Notes under the pieces: model-generated | Database searches by the model: none | The model's input: the letters and a program-made list of their open reading frames with translations, nothing else | What the model was told of the DNA's origin: nothing | Position numbers and translations under genes: made by a program | Shown: piece by piece, positions 38,036 through 47,100 of the stretch | Position numbering within the stretch: the stretch's first letter is position 1 | Layout of the letters: the number at the start of each line of letters is the position of its first letter | Assembly: GCA_020686985.1 (NCBI GenBank) | Contig: JAJEPU010000022.1 | Span: 1 to 58,035 of the forward strand | Reading direction: 5' to 3' | DNA length: 58,035 nt | Source: Brotaphodocola catenula | GTDB taxonomy: Bacteria > Bacillota > Clostridia > Lachnospirales > Lachnospiraceae

Positions 38036-39298
38036 TTAATCTTCCTCGTCTTTTTCTTTCTTCGGAAGAATCTCGATCTTCACCCTCTCTACGCGTCTGC
38101 GATCCATCTCAAGCACCGTCACCTTCAAATCCTCGCCAGTGACCACATCTCCCTCTTTTGGAATCTCTCCTGACAGATCCATCACCCATCCGCTGACGGT
38201 CTGGGCATCACTGTCCGTCTCGCGTCCGATCAGATCCATGAACTTGTCAAGATTTACATCACCGCGGACAATGTATTCATGATCGGAAATCTTCTCGATC
38301 TCCTGAATGACTTCATCATGCTCATCCCAGATCTCTCCGACAAGCTCCTCGAGAATATCCTCAAGCGTCACAATTCCCGCCGTTCCACCAAACTCATCGG
38401 CAATCACAGCGATGTGCATTTTCTGTTGCTGAAGCTCTTTTAACAGAGAACCAATCTTCTTGCTCTCTGAAACAAAGAGCGCCGGACGGATGATATCTGC
38501 GAGTTTTCCTCCCTTGTGATAAACCTTTGAATAGAAATCTTTCTGGTAAATAATTCCGACAATGCAGTCAATATTTTCCCGGTAAACCGGAAGGCGGGAG
38601 AACATCGTCTCCGCAAACACCTGATCAATCTCCGTCAGCTCTGCATCCTCCGGCACACCGATCACATCGACACGCGGAGTTCCGATATCCATGACATCGC
38701 GCTCTGTAAACTCGACTGCATTTCGAATCAGGCGTCCCTCCTGCTCGTCAATTCCTCCGTCCTCCTTCGCTTCCTCGACGAACGTCAGCAGTTCTTCCTC
38801 TGTGATTCCATGATCGTTCTCCATCTGGAATAACTTTGCAAGCAGTTTTTTCCACTGTGCAAACAGAAAGTTTAACGGGGTTAGAATCTTTGTCAGCATG
38901 TTCATAAACGGCGCAGAAAACATTGCAAACTGTTCCGGCACTTCCTTTGCAACGCTCTTCGGCGTTACCTCACCAAATACCAGAACCACGATTGTCATAA
39001 TCACCGTGGAAACGCTTGCGCCGTTCTCCTCACCGAGAATCCGCACACACATCAACGTCGCCAGTGACGTTCCCAAAATATTTACAATGTTGTTTCCGAT
39101 CAGCATCGAGGACAGCATATTGTCAAAATTATCCTCGAGCTTCATCACCAGCTCCGCTCTCTTGTTTCCTTTATCTGCCATATTTTTGATCCGAATTCGG
39201 TTCAACGAAGAAAATGCTGTCTCCGTTGCCGAAAAATAGGCAGACATCACCAGGCAGACAAGAATCACTGCCAACTGTACACTGTTACTACTCATCAT
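38036..39298 (-). CDS. CNNM/CorC family protein (hemolysin-like, Mg2+/Co2+ transport)
   Basis: A 420-residue protein with an N-terminal DUF21/CNNM membrane domain of four hydrophobic segments (about 7-190; FSATETAFSSLNRIRIKNMAD and MLIGNNIVNIL are signatures). A CBS-domain pair (TPRVDVIGVPEDAELTE; FVSESKKIGSLLKELQ; DEFGGTAGIVTLEDILEELVG) and a C-terminal CorC/HlyC domain (about 345-415) follow. CNNM proteins act in Mg2+ export or homeostasis. I start at 39298 (MMSSNSVQ), preceded by AAAGGAGAG. The 40 extra upstream codons overlap the leader. Transcription appears to start near 39533, giving a leader of about 235 nt with a small acidic ORF. Confidence 0.9.
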   Translation of the reverse strand: MMSSNSVQLAVILVCLVMSAYFSATETAFSSLNRIRIKNMADKGNKRAELVMKLEDNFDNMLSSMLIGNNIVNILGTSLATLMCVRILGEENGASVSTVIMTIVVLVFGEVTPKSVAKEVPEQFAMFSAPFMNMLTKILTPLNFLFAQWKKLLAKLFQMENDHGITEEELLTFVEEAKEDGGIDEQEGRLIRNAVEFTERDVMDIGTPRVDVIGVPEDAELTEIDQVFAETMFSRLPVYRENIDCIVGIIYQKDFYSKVYHKGGKLADIIRPALFVSESKKIGSLLKELQQQKMHIAVIADEFGGTAGIVTLEDILEELVGEIWDEHDEVIQEIEKISDHEYIVRGDVNLDKFMDLIGRETDSDAQTVSGWVMDLSGEIPKEGDVVTGEDLKVTVLEMDRRRVERVKIEILPKKEKDEED

Positions 39299-39402
39299 AT
39301 TCTCTCCTTTAGTTCCATCTCTGTTTCCTTTTTTTCTACTCGATACCTTTTTACATCTTTTGTGTCGTCTGACACGCACAAAAGGCACAGCCTGCCCTCC
39401 CC

Positions 39403-39492
39403 TTAGAGAACAGACCATGCCTCTTCTATCTCACAACGCATCATAAACATATGGTTTTCATCACTGTCACTCTGGTTGTCGCTATCGTCCAT
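39403..39492 (-). CDS. Acidic 29-residue upstream ORF, putative leader peptide of the CorC-type gene
   Basis: ATG with AAAGGA 11 nt upstream opens MDDSDNQSDSDENH, followed by MFMMRCEIEEAWSVL and TAA. Nine of the 29 residues are Asp or Glu, seven of them within the first 12. It lies wholly inside the transcribed leader of the CorC-type gene, ending 104 nt before its start. A hairpin, CTTTTGTG/CACAAAAG (about 39353-39381), lies between the two. The layout resembles enterobacterial mgtL-type leaders. Expression and role are inference; an ORF of this length could occur by chance. Confidence 0.45.
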   Translation of the reverse strand: MDDSDNQSDSDENHMFMMRCEIEEAWSVL

Positions 39493-39540
39493 CTGATAAA
39501 AAATCCTTTCTTGTACACGAATATCCATGAAACAGATCTC

Positions 39541-39569
39541 ATTATAAAAAAAATCTCATTTTCTGTCAA
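39541..39569 (-). promoter_or_regulatory. Full-consensus sigma-A promoter of the CorC-type gene
   Basis: TTGACA and TATAAT with a 17-nt spacer on the minus strand, a perfect match. It lies about 240 nt before the start codon, so the transcript carries a long leader with the acidic ORF. Confidence 0.85.
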
Positions 39570-39584
39570 TAGTCTCATCACAGA

Positions 39585-40529
39585 TCATTTTCCCTTGGCC
39601 GCTCTTGCCACGACAACAACTCTCCCGTTTTTTGCGTGGTAACTGCAAGTAGAAAGCATCAAAATCTGGTCTCCGTACTCGGGCACGATCCCCGTGTCAT
39701 AACAGGCATATTCACGAACCTCCCGAATCAAATTTTGAAACTGCTCCTGATTCAGATTTCCCGCATAGCGATAATAGGGGAAATTCTCCCCCTGACCACC
39801 TGCGTTCGCATCTGCATCTGCTCCCGTCGCTGTTTCCTGTTCAAAAACCGTTTCAGGCTCTGAAACCGTTGTCCGAAACACGGCAAAGGCTTCATACGAG
39901 CACAAATTCTCCGGCATATAAAAATGAATCCAGCGATGAGTTTCCCAGTACTCTTTTTTTTCATAACACTTAAGCGAACCAAACATCGTTCCATTTCTCA
40001 TATTATGCCCGTAGATCAACAGACAGTCACTCTCCGTCCCGCACCCTTCTGCAACAAACAGACTTCCGCCTGCCGAAGATTTTCCAAAAAAATCTTTTCG
40101 CAGATATTTTTGAGGGTCTCCCGGATCATTCATAACCGGAAGATCAACCATCGTTCCCGGAATCCAGAGCCATCCTGCAAAATCCGAATTCAGTCTGCTC
40201 AGTTTTGCGTAATCGCGGGTTTCATGATCCTTTTCCTGTTCAGGAAAATTTTCTTCCTGCAAATTTTGATCTGGCATTTTCCGCTCGGAACTTCCCTTTT
40301 CTTGTCCTTCCTCAAAATCATCCTGTGGCGAAGGCCAGGACTGCGTAACCGATCCTGTATCCTGCCGTGTCAATTCGGCAAGCTGTGCAATCGTGTCTGC
40401 CTCTCTGACTGCCTGCATCCGGGTTCGCCCCCACTCAACAGAAGAAATCAGAAATACGACTGCACAGATCAAAATCCCAATTTGTCCTCCCGCATGTTCC
40501 CGTTCTTTCATTTTTTTCATGTTTTTCAT
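39585..40529 (-). CDS. Class B sortase (second sortase of the pilus operon)
   Basis: A 314-residue membrane-anchored transpeptidase: an N-terminal transmembrane helix (about 15-32), a Gln/Glu-rich disordered stretch (about 55-105), then the catalytic domain with DFAGWLWIPGTMVDLPV, the active-site histidine in IYGHNMRNGTMFG, the cysteine in LSTCSYHAKNGR and the arginine in GRVVVVAR. The H-N-M-R-N-G and S-T-C layout is that of class B. An unusual Glu/Asp/Gly-rich insertion (TVFEQETATGADADANAGG) lies in the beta6-beta7 region. It is last in the pilus operon. No strong Shine-Dalgarno is seen, so the exact start is uncertain. It may anchor the finished pilus or attach the LPKTG minor pilin. Confidence 0.87.
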   Translation of the reverse strand: MKNMKKMKEREHAGGQIGILICAVVFLISSVEWGRTRMQAVREADTIAQLAELTRQDTGSVTQSWPSPQDDFEEGQEKGSSERKMPDQNLQEENFPEQEKDHETRDYAKLSRLNSDFAGWLWIPGTMVDLPVMNDPGDPQKYLRKDFFGKSSAGGSLFVAEGCGTESDCLLIYGHNMRNGTMFGSLKCYEKKEYWETHRWIHFYMPENLCSYEAFAVFRTTVSEPETVFEQETATGADADANAGGQGENFPYYRYAGNLNQEQFQNLIREVREYACYDTGIVPEYGDQILMLSTCSYHAKNGRVVVVARAAKGK

Positions 40530-40623
40530 GTTATTTCATTTCTGTTCTCTCATCAATCGCTCTCGTCAATCCCGTTTTCTCTGATTTTCTCTCATTTTTA
40601 TGTCTTCTCATCGTCATCCACGT

Positions 40624-41472
40624 TCATGCCAGACGGCTTCCATTTTCCTCTGCCTTCCGTCTCTTCTTTCCGACAAAAGTTCCGATTACAAGTCCCGTTC
40701 CAACCACTCCGGAAGCTCCTGCAAGCAATGCCCAGAACCATTCATGGGTGAGATCTCCCGTCTTCGGCAAAGTAAACGGCTGAGGAAGAACTGCTTCCTG
40801 CTCTGGAAACAGAATACCCGGAAAAGTCTCCGTCGGCTCGCCCGTCGTTGTCTCCGACGTACTCGTCGAACCTGAACTTCCTGATGACGAAGATCCACCT
40901 CCGGATGAGGAACCACCTCCAGAATGACCACCGCCCCCTGACGACCGTGAATAGCGATTTGCAAACAGAATACTCTCCGCCTTCGCCCCAGGTTCCGTCT
41001 GCCCGTCCCCTGCACGCTTCTCAACGGAAAGTCCACTCTCCAATTTGCCATCCGCTCCATTTAAGATATGCACAGTCACCAGATAAGCACTTCTGTCCAG
41101 GGTAAAATTGGATCGATCCTGTGTTGTCTGCGTAACCTGATACACATAATCCCCCGGCACTGAATACGCAATCCGCTCAAAGGTTACATTTTCCCCGACA
41201 TTTGCCGTCAGTACAAATTGATCGACATCCCCCGCACTCTCCGGCATCGGCGCATCTGACTGTTTCCTTGCAAGCTCAATCTGGTATGTCATTCCTGACG
41301 GCGCATTTCCTGATGTCTGCACCTGTACGGGAATGGATACCCAGATAAGGTCAGACGATGCAAATGCCATTGCCGGAAGTGCCACAATCCCGACCACCAC
41401 TGCCAGAAACACAGCAATTCCCGTCATCACGACAGACTGTATCGACAACCATTTTCTTTTTATCTGATCCAT
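40624..41472 (-). CDS. LPxTG minor pilin with FctA-type isopeptide domain
   Basis: A 282-residue surface protein: signal peptide (hydrophobic IAVFLAVVVGIVALPAMAFA), one pilin isopeptide-linkage (FctA/Spy0128-type) domain (about 40-165; SIPVQVQ, VYQVTQTT, YLVTVHIL), and a Gly/Ser-rich stalk (about 175-215). The sorting signal LPKTGD is followed by a hydrophobic helix and KKRRK. The start at 41472 (MDQIKRKW) follows AAGGAGGAG. It lies between the two sortase genes. Its LPKTG signal differs from the SPTG of the major pilin and adhesin, suggesting a different sortase or a base-pilin role. Confidence 0.85.
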   Translation of the reverse strand: MDQIKRKWLSIQSVVMTGIAVFLAVVVGIVALPAMAFASSDLIWVSIPVQVQTSGNAPSGMTYQIELARKQSDAPMPESAGDVDQFVLTANVGENVTFERIAYSVPGDYVYQVTQTTQDRSNFTLDRSAYLVTVHILNGADGKLESGLSVEKRAGDGQTEPGAKAESILFANRYSRSSGGGGHSGGGSSSGGGSSSSGSSGSTSTSETTTGEPTETFPGILFPEQEAVLPQPFTLPKTGDLTHEWFWALLAGASGVVGTGLVIGTFVGKKRRKAEENGSRLA

Positions 41473-41494
41473 ATTTCCCGCTCCTCCTTCCGTT

Positions 41495-42226
41495 TTATTC
41501 CAACTTTCCAAACAGCACGACGCGTCCATCCGTCTGTGCGTCCACACAGGTTGACATTCCCACAATCTTATCTGAATCACTCACACCGATCTCCCGGTAA
41601 ACGGATGCACGATCCCGAAGTTCCTCAAGCAGATTTTCATTCTGATATTCCGGTCCCGGATGATAGACAAGAGGATCATAGGCATTCGTCTCAAGACAGG
41701 CAAAGAGGACAACGCGAAACCTCTTCTCCGGCAAAACCAACTCTCCCTCCGGATGTTCATCAAAATACTCCGAGTCAAGAAATTCCATCACATCTCCAAA
41801 CATTCCTCCATTGTCCATGTGATGACCATAAATCAAGTTATAGGGGTCTGAGAAATCCGGGCTGTTCATACACGACAGAAAAATCGATCCCGTCAGGGCA
41901 AATTCCCCAAACACGTTCTTATTGATGTACGTCATATCATCCTCCCCCTGCACAACCGGATAGTCGATATGTGTTCCCTCAATCGTCAGCCACCCCCGCG
42001 TATCCGGATTCAGCTTTGCCAGTTCGTCCAGACTGTACGTCCCTCCACTTCCATCCGTACCCGGCTTATACTGCAAAATCCGTCCTTTTGAAAATACTTC
42101 CTGACTGAGCTGGAAGTTCTCCCAGAGCGACCAGCCACCGAAAAAAAGCATCATCAGAATCAAAATGCCCGCCAGAATCCGAAAAAATCTGTTTCCCGTC
42201 CGCGCCACATGACCTGCCAGTTCCAC
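41495..42226 (-). CDS. Class B sortase (first sortase of the pilus operon)
   Basis: A 243-residue sortase with an N-terminal transmembrane helix (about 15-34) and the class B core: NPDTRGWLTIEGTHIDYPV, histidine in LIYGHHMDNGGMFG, cysteine in VGMSTCVDAQTDGRVV with the downstream arginine. At normal class B length, and closest in order to the major pilin gene, it is the better candidate for polymerising pilin. The gap to the pilin gene is filled by structured repeat copy B (42304-42435). The start is ATG with GGAGGA-type signal. Confidence 0.9.
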   Translation of the reverse strand: MELAGHVARTGNRFFRILAGILILMMLFFGGWSLWENFQLSQEVFSKGRILQYKPGTDGSGGTYSLDELAKLNPDTRGWLTIEGTHIDYPVVQGEDDMTYINKNVFGEFALTGSIFLSCMNSPDFSDPYNLIYGHHMDNGGMFGDVMEFLDSEYFDEHPEGELVLPEKRFRVVLFACLETNAYDPLVYHPGPEYQNENLLEELRDRASVYREIGVSDSDKIVGMSTCVDAQTDGRVVLFGKLE

Positions 42227-42303
42227 TCTGGGATTCCTCCTTTCTCACCCAAAATTTTACAAGTTATGGGGTTACAAAATTCACCTTACACACACATTAC
42301 CAG

Positions 42304-42435
42304 CGACGTAAGGCGAGAAAGATCCTGCAAACCCGTGTGAAGCGTCAGTGCTTAGACCGTGTATTTTACGGTCTTATGCACTGCTACGCTGAACCCGGAG
42401 CGAGAGCGCGTTTGCAGGACTTTCTCTCGCCGTCG
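42304..42435 (-). repeat. Structured dispersed repeat, full copy B, in the pilus operon
   Basis: A nested palindrome like copy A, starting 11 nt after the major pilin stop. Arms: CGAC/GTCG, GGCGAG/CTCGCC, AAAG/CTTT, CCTGCAAAC/GTTTGCAGG, AGCGT/ACGCT, CAGTGC/GCACTG, AGACCGT/ACGGTCT around a 7-nt loop. Compared with copy A, GACGT/ACGTC has become AGCGT/ACGCT and AGATCGC/GCGATCT has become AGACCGT/ACGGTCT, so paired bases changed together. Confidence 0.88.
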
Positions 42436-42446
42436 GAGCTTTTTAT

Positions 42447-43490
42447 TTACTCCTCTCTCTTCTTGCGGAAGAACACACCACCGAGTGCTCCCGCCGCTCC
42501 GAGCATCAACGCATACGGTCCAAACTCCATCGCAATACCGGTCGGCGAAGTGATCGTCTTGTCATTCGTGTAAACAACCGTGTCATCCCCGGTATCTGCC
42601 TTACCGGTTGCAGTCAGATCATCTGAAGAATCTGCACCCGCGATCGTTGTCTGATATCCATCGGATGCATAACTTGCCTCGACGATCGTGTAGACATCAT
42701 TTGCGGAAAGTCCATAGACCTCTATCGACTCGCCATGCTTGAGGGATACCGTCACGGCATCTGCTCCACTTGTGAGCACGAGTGTGCTTCCATCCGCAAG
42801 CGTGTAGTTTGTCGCATACTTCTCATTCTCCTGTCCGTTCACCTGAATTGTGAACTCAAACTCCTTGTCGCGATTGCCCTGATTACCGGTTACCTCCTTC
42901 ATCAGCGTCAGCTTATGTACACCATCGTAATCATTTCGGAACATCAGATCATCCGACTTCGTCTCTCCATTATCCTTCGTCGCCTTCACAGCAGACACGA
43001 TATAGCCGGTGTAGTCGGAATTATTCTCCACATAGACATAGACATCATAAACACTGTCATCATAGGTGATTCCCTCATACCGGTCTGCCACAGCTTCCGG
43101 AATAACCTCTTTCACCTGATAATGATAAATGCCCGGAGTCGTAAACTTCGTCGCATCCACCAAAATCGCTCCGGTCTTACTGTACTCCGCGAGCACACCC
43201 TCATTTCCCGGTGTGAAATCAAAGGAATTATTCGGGTCTAACGTCAAACCTCCGCTGATACCGGCATAGACTGCCTCATCCTTGAATGTTCCTGCATCTC
43301 CCTCGGTAAGTTCAAACGAGAATGAGGTCGCCGGTGAGTACGTCTTTCCATCCGTCGGAACCTTCTTGATCAGATTCACGGACTCAATCGGTGCCACCTC
43401 TGCAAACGCCGGAAGCGCTCCAATAGAAGACAGCGCCACTGCCGTCATCGTTACCACCACTGCCTTCTTTCCCATTCTTCTTCGTCTCAT
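42447..43490 (-). CDS. Major pilin subunit (SPTG sorting signal)
   Basis: A 347-residue exported pilin: a signal peptide with a basic start (MRRRRMGKK) and cleavage after FAEV-type sequence (about 32), an N-terminal isopeptide-type domain (SFSFELTEG, VYDVYVYVENN), and a second Ig-like domain (HKLTLMKEVTGNQGNRDKEF, about 197-216). The C-terminal sorting signal ITSPTGIA is followed by a hydrophobic helix and RKKREE. Lysine and asparagine positions suited to isopeptide bonds are present but unverified. The start at 43490 follows AGAGGA. The sorting motif SPTG is shared with the tip adhesin and differs from LPxTG. It is followed directly by the structured repeat. Confidence 0.88.
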   Translation of the reverse strand: MRRRRMGKKAVVVTMTAVALSSIGALPAFAEVAPIESVNLIKKVPTDGKTYSPATSFSFELTEGDAGTFKDEAVYAGISGGLTLDPNNSFDFTPGNEGVLAEYSKTGAILVDATKFTTPGIYHYQVKEVIPEAVADRYEGITYDDSVYDVYVYVENNSDYTGYIVSAVKATKDNGETKSDDLMFRNDYDGVHKLTLMKEVTGNQGNRDKEFEFTIQVNGQENEKYATNYTLADGSTLVLTSGADAVTVSLKHGESIEVYGLSANDVYTIVEASYASDGYQTTIAGADSSDDLTATGKADTGDDTVVYTNDKTITSPTGIAMEFGPYALMLGAAGALGGVFFRKKREE

Positions 43491-43525
43491 AGATAATCCT
43501 CTCTTTCCAACACATTTTTTATATC

Positions 43526-44059
43526 TCAAAATCCGGTTCTTCTAAGCAAAATCAACACCTTTCCGAGAATTTCGCTCTTTTCCACCGGACCAAAATACCG
43601 GCTGTCCTCTGCACCGATTCGGAAATCTCCAAGCACAAAATACTGACCGTCTCCAAGTATTACGGGGTAATCGAGATGGTCTCCATCTCGGAGCGTATCG
43701 TAAAAAATATCCGTCTCCACAATCAGATTTCCATTTACCTTGAGACATGCGTCCTCCGTTACCTCCACCTGATCTCCACTCTTTGCCACAACTCTTCCTA
43801 CATAACGTTTTCCATCCTTTCTGAGCACCACCACATCCTGAGTTCGCAGCTGTTTTTCCAGACGATAGTAGAACAACAGATCTCCGGCGCTGATCCGCGG
43901 TGACATCGCATTATCGTGCACGCGGTAAACCCCAAATACCACACCGAACATCACAATCAATGTAAGCGCCATAACTGCCAGATTCCGAAAAAACATCACA
44001 ATTTCTTCTCTCTGCCAATTTCTCTCCTCCCGGTCTCTCTTCTCTGTCGTTTTCCTCAT
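43526..44059 (-). CDS. Signal peptidase I (pilus-operon SipA/SipW-like)
   Basis: A 177-residue S26 peptidase: one N-terminal transmembrane helix, the catalytic serine in NAMSPRISAGDLLFYYR, the catalytic lysine in DVVVLRKDGKRYVGRVVA, and the C-terminal box VLGDFRIGAEDSRYFGPV. Pilus operons of Gram-positive bacteria often encode such a peptidase, needed for pilin processing or assembly. I start at 44059 (MRKTTEKR), preceded by GGGGAAG. The frame runs on to 44239, but the extra 60 codons are a Lys/Glu-rich stretch that overlaps the adhesin gene and looks like a translated purine-rich spacer. Confidence 0.85.
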   Translation of the reverse strand: MRKTTEKRDREERNWQREEIVMFFRNLAVMALTLIVMFGVVFGVYRVHDNAMSPRISAGDLLFYYRLEKQLRTQDVVVLRKDGKRYVGRVVAKSGDQVEVTEDACLKVNGNLIVETDIFYDTLRDGDHLDYPVILGDGQYFVLGDFRIGAEDSRYFGPVEKSEILGKVLILLRRTGF

Positions 44060-44180
44060 TTTCACTTCCCCATTTTCATTTTCCTCTGAACTTTTCACGC
44101 TTTCCTTAAACTTCTCACGCCTTTTTTGCACTTTTCCCACGTTTTCCCAAATAAACTTTTTACGTTGCACTTTCACAACT

Positions 44181-47100
44181 CTATTTTCTTCTCTTTCCTG
44201 TTGAAAAACATCCCTCACACCAGATCCAGACAGAGCCAAACAAGAATCCCATCATCGCGAGCAGACCAGAAAGTTTCTGTCCCGGAATTCCTGTCGGAGA
44301 CGTGATCTCCCGGTTATTTGTGAATGTTACCCGGATATCTCCCGCTCCACTTCCAATCACAAACCGGATCGTCTTTCCGGAATCCAGAATCTGCGTATCC
44401 GAAACATTTCCACTCACCGTCGGCGTCGTCTCATATCCGCTCGCACCTCCCGTCTCTGTGATCGTCACAACATCACCCTCGCGAAGTTCTGTGAGCACAC
44501 GGGATCTTGTCTCATCTGAAGAAGCGTGATCCTTATCCTGAAGCGGAAATTCCAGCTGTCTGATCGGGCTTCCCGCTCTTGACACCTCCGCACGGAAAAA
44601 GAACTGTTCTCTCTTTCCGCCCATGTTTCCGGTCACCTGCTTTTCCACCGTGACCTGTGTCGAATAGATCACATAGGTATTCGCAAATTCTGCAATCGTC
44701 TCACTCTGGTCATGAACCTCAACAGTTGTACTTGTTCCGTTTTCTCCATTGACCGTACTCGTCGGACCCTGATATTTTTCCGAGAGCAGCTCTTTTACCG
44801 TCTCCGACACATTTTCAGATATCCCATATGTTCCGGTACCTACATTCTGAAACGTTCTCGTCGCTGAATAACTTCCGTCTCCATTTGCGATAAATCCGGA
44901 AAGCTCCGCTGTCAGAGTCTCCTTACTGCCCTCCTTCTTTGCCGTCACAGTCACCCGATAATTCTGCGCATCCTCTGCGTCAAGACCGAACACAGTCTTT
45001 TTAAGTGTCAAATGTCCGCGATCCGGTTTTGCCGGCGGAAGCTCCGTGCTGAACCACACGTTGTCGATCAGATTTCCCTGCGTCGCTCCACCCACGGCAT
45101 TGACTGCAACAAAGAAAAATCGCGTCAGATACTGACCTGCCGGAACCTGATACTCGCCGGAATACGTTTTCCAGTCCGCCGGTCCATCTGTGATATCCGC
45201 ACTCGTGAGTCCATCTGCAATCTGGAAATATTCCGGGTGCTCCGCCCAAAGTGTCTCCATTGCGCTCTGACTCGTGATATTAGAAGCGATCGCCTCCGGC
45301 GCCGACATGATCACGACGCGCATCGTATCAGCTCCCTCTTTACCGACAGGGGGAAATTCTCTGCCGACATGGGAAAGTTGCCAGTGAAGCTCCGATCCCG
45401 GAACCGTCAGGACATCCTGATATAGAGAACCATATGCCTCACAGTTGAGCTCGGCAGCCCTCTCGCCCTCTATATATTGCTCAAAATGATAGGCTCCACT
45501 CGGATTGTCCCCCGTGATCTCGATTTTTCCATCTGATCCCGTCGTCCTCCACACAAGTCCGCTCGTTCCATTTGGAAGCTGCACAAAAGAAGATTTCTTA
45601 TATTGAATCCACCTTGTCACAGAAGGGTTCTCAAATCCACCGTTTTGAAGCTGCATATAATACGGTTCCGTGTAGGAGGAGGAAACCTTTTTATTGTTTT
45701 CGTCCCCCTCAAGCCACGCCTCTACTCGGTATGTATACTGCTTGTTCCGGTAATCCGAGTCTTCCGTCCGTCTCGTATAAATATCCAGGGCAACATTAAG
45801 TCTTCCGTCATCTGAAACGTTGTAGGAATCTCCGCTGACCTTAACGCGCTCTATTGCCTCCCAGTCTCCGTCAGAAGTCTGACGGTACCACTGAAGAAAA
45901 AGTCTTCCCGATCCCCCCTGGGTCAGCTCTGAGCCATTGATCAGCGGAATCAGAGTTCCGCTATTTGTAATGTCATCTCGAATCGAAATCGATCGAATCG
46001 ATGAGAGCTCCGTCCGGAATGTCACCGTGTAGGTCGAAAAACTGTCTGTCTTAAACTCAAGCGGTTCACCCTCCACATTCATCCGGCGCACCTTTATCTC
46101 CTCGCCGTTTTCAAGCATATGCTGAACCGCAAGCGACTCGGGATCTGCATCCTCCGGAAGTGCCCCGTCCTTGAGTTCAATATGTACCTCCACAACTCCG
46201 TCCGGCTCAATCTCCTCCCCCTGTTCATCAAGAAATCCTATGTCAAATGCCATCATCCCGTCATATGCAATCTCCTGCTGATCAAGAGCTTCTTTCGCTC
46301 TCTGGTATTCCTGATATTCTTCGCCATCCTGTCCTTCATCCCCGCTTATCTGCGTGACTTCAAGACTCGCATGATCCGGCAAGCTTCCCTGCTCTGCCCA
46401 CGCACGCACAACCGCAATTTCTGTCTCCGACTCATAAAAGTCTGCATCGGAATCGGAGGCAAGATCTTTTAACTGCTCAAGCTCAAGATCCTCTGCCGTT
46501 GTCACAAATCCTCTTCCTGCCCTGCGGTCTGCCAAAACCATCTCCAGCCACTGACCCTTCAAGGTCTGGCGCTCGATATTTGAGGACGTCGCAACTACAC
46601 CGGAACGTGTACTGGAAGTACCATCCGCATTTGAGGTTGTCCCAGATTCCACTTCCATCCCCTCTGTTGCCATCGTCTCAAACTCATCGGAATCGGAGTT
46701 TGTCGCACTGCCAAATGCATCTGATCCGGTCGACCATTCCTCATCCACCCCTCTCTTCACCCAGCTCTTCGGACCAATCGAGGCAATTCCAGTCGAATAT
46801 CTTCCAAGATTTAAGCTGACGCGCTGTGTCACATCCGTCTGATTCGTGAAAAGAAACATCAGAGTCTCATCCCCCTGAAACTCATAGAGCTCCTGCTGAA
46901 TTTTCACAGAATGAATATTCAAATTTTCTCGAAGATCTTTTCTTGAATCCCCGCTTAAATTGCGATCATTTTCCAAATCATCCTCTAAATCATTCTCAAG
47001 ATTGATTCGATCATCCAGCCGGACAAACACATGAAGCCCGACCTTCTCTTTCCTGTTTTTCTTTGTGAAGTCCTCCGGAAGCGCAACCTCATACAGGTTC

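Noticed and set aside
39299-39418. N-terminal extension of the CorC-type protein to 39418
   Set aside because: The 40 extra residues are Arg/Lys-rich without a family counterpart, while ATG at 39298 has AAAGGAGAG and begins with the expected membrane helix.
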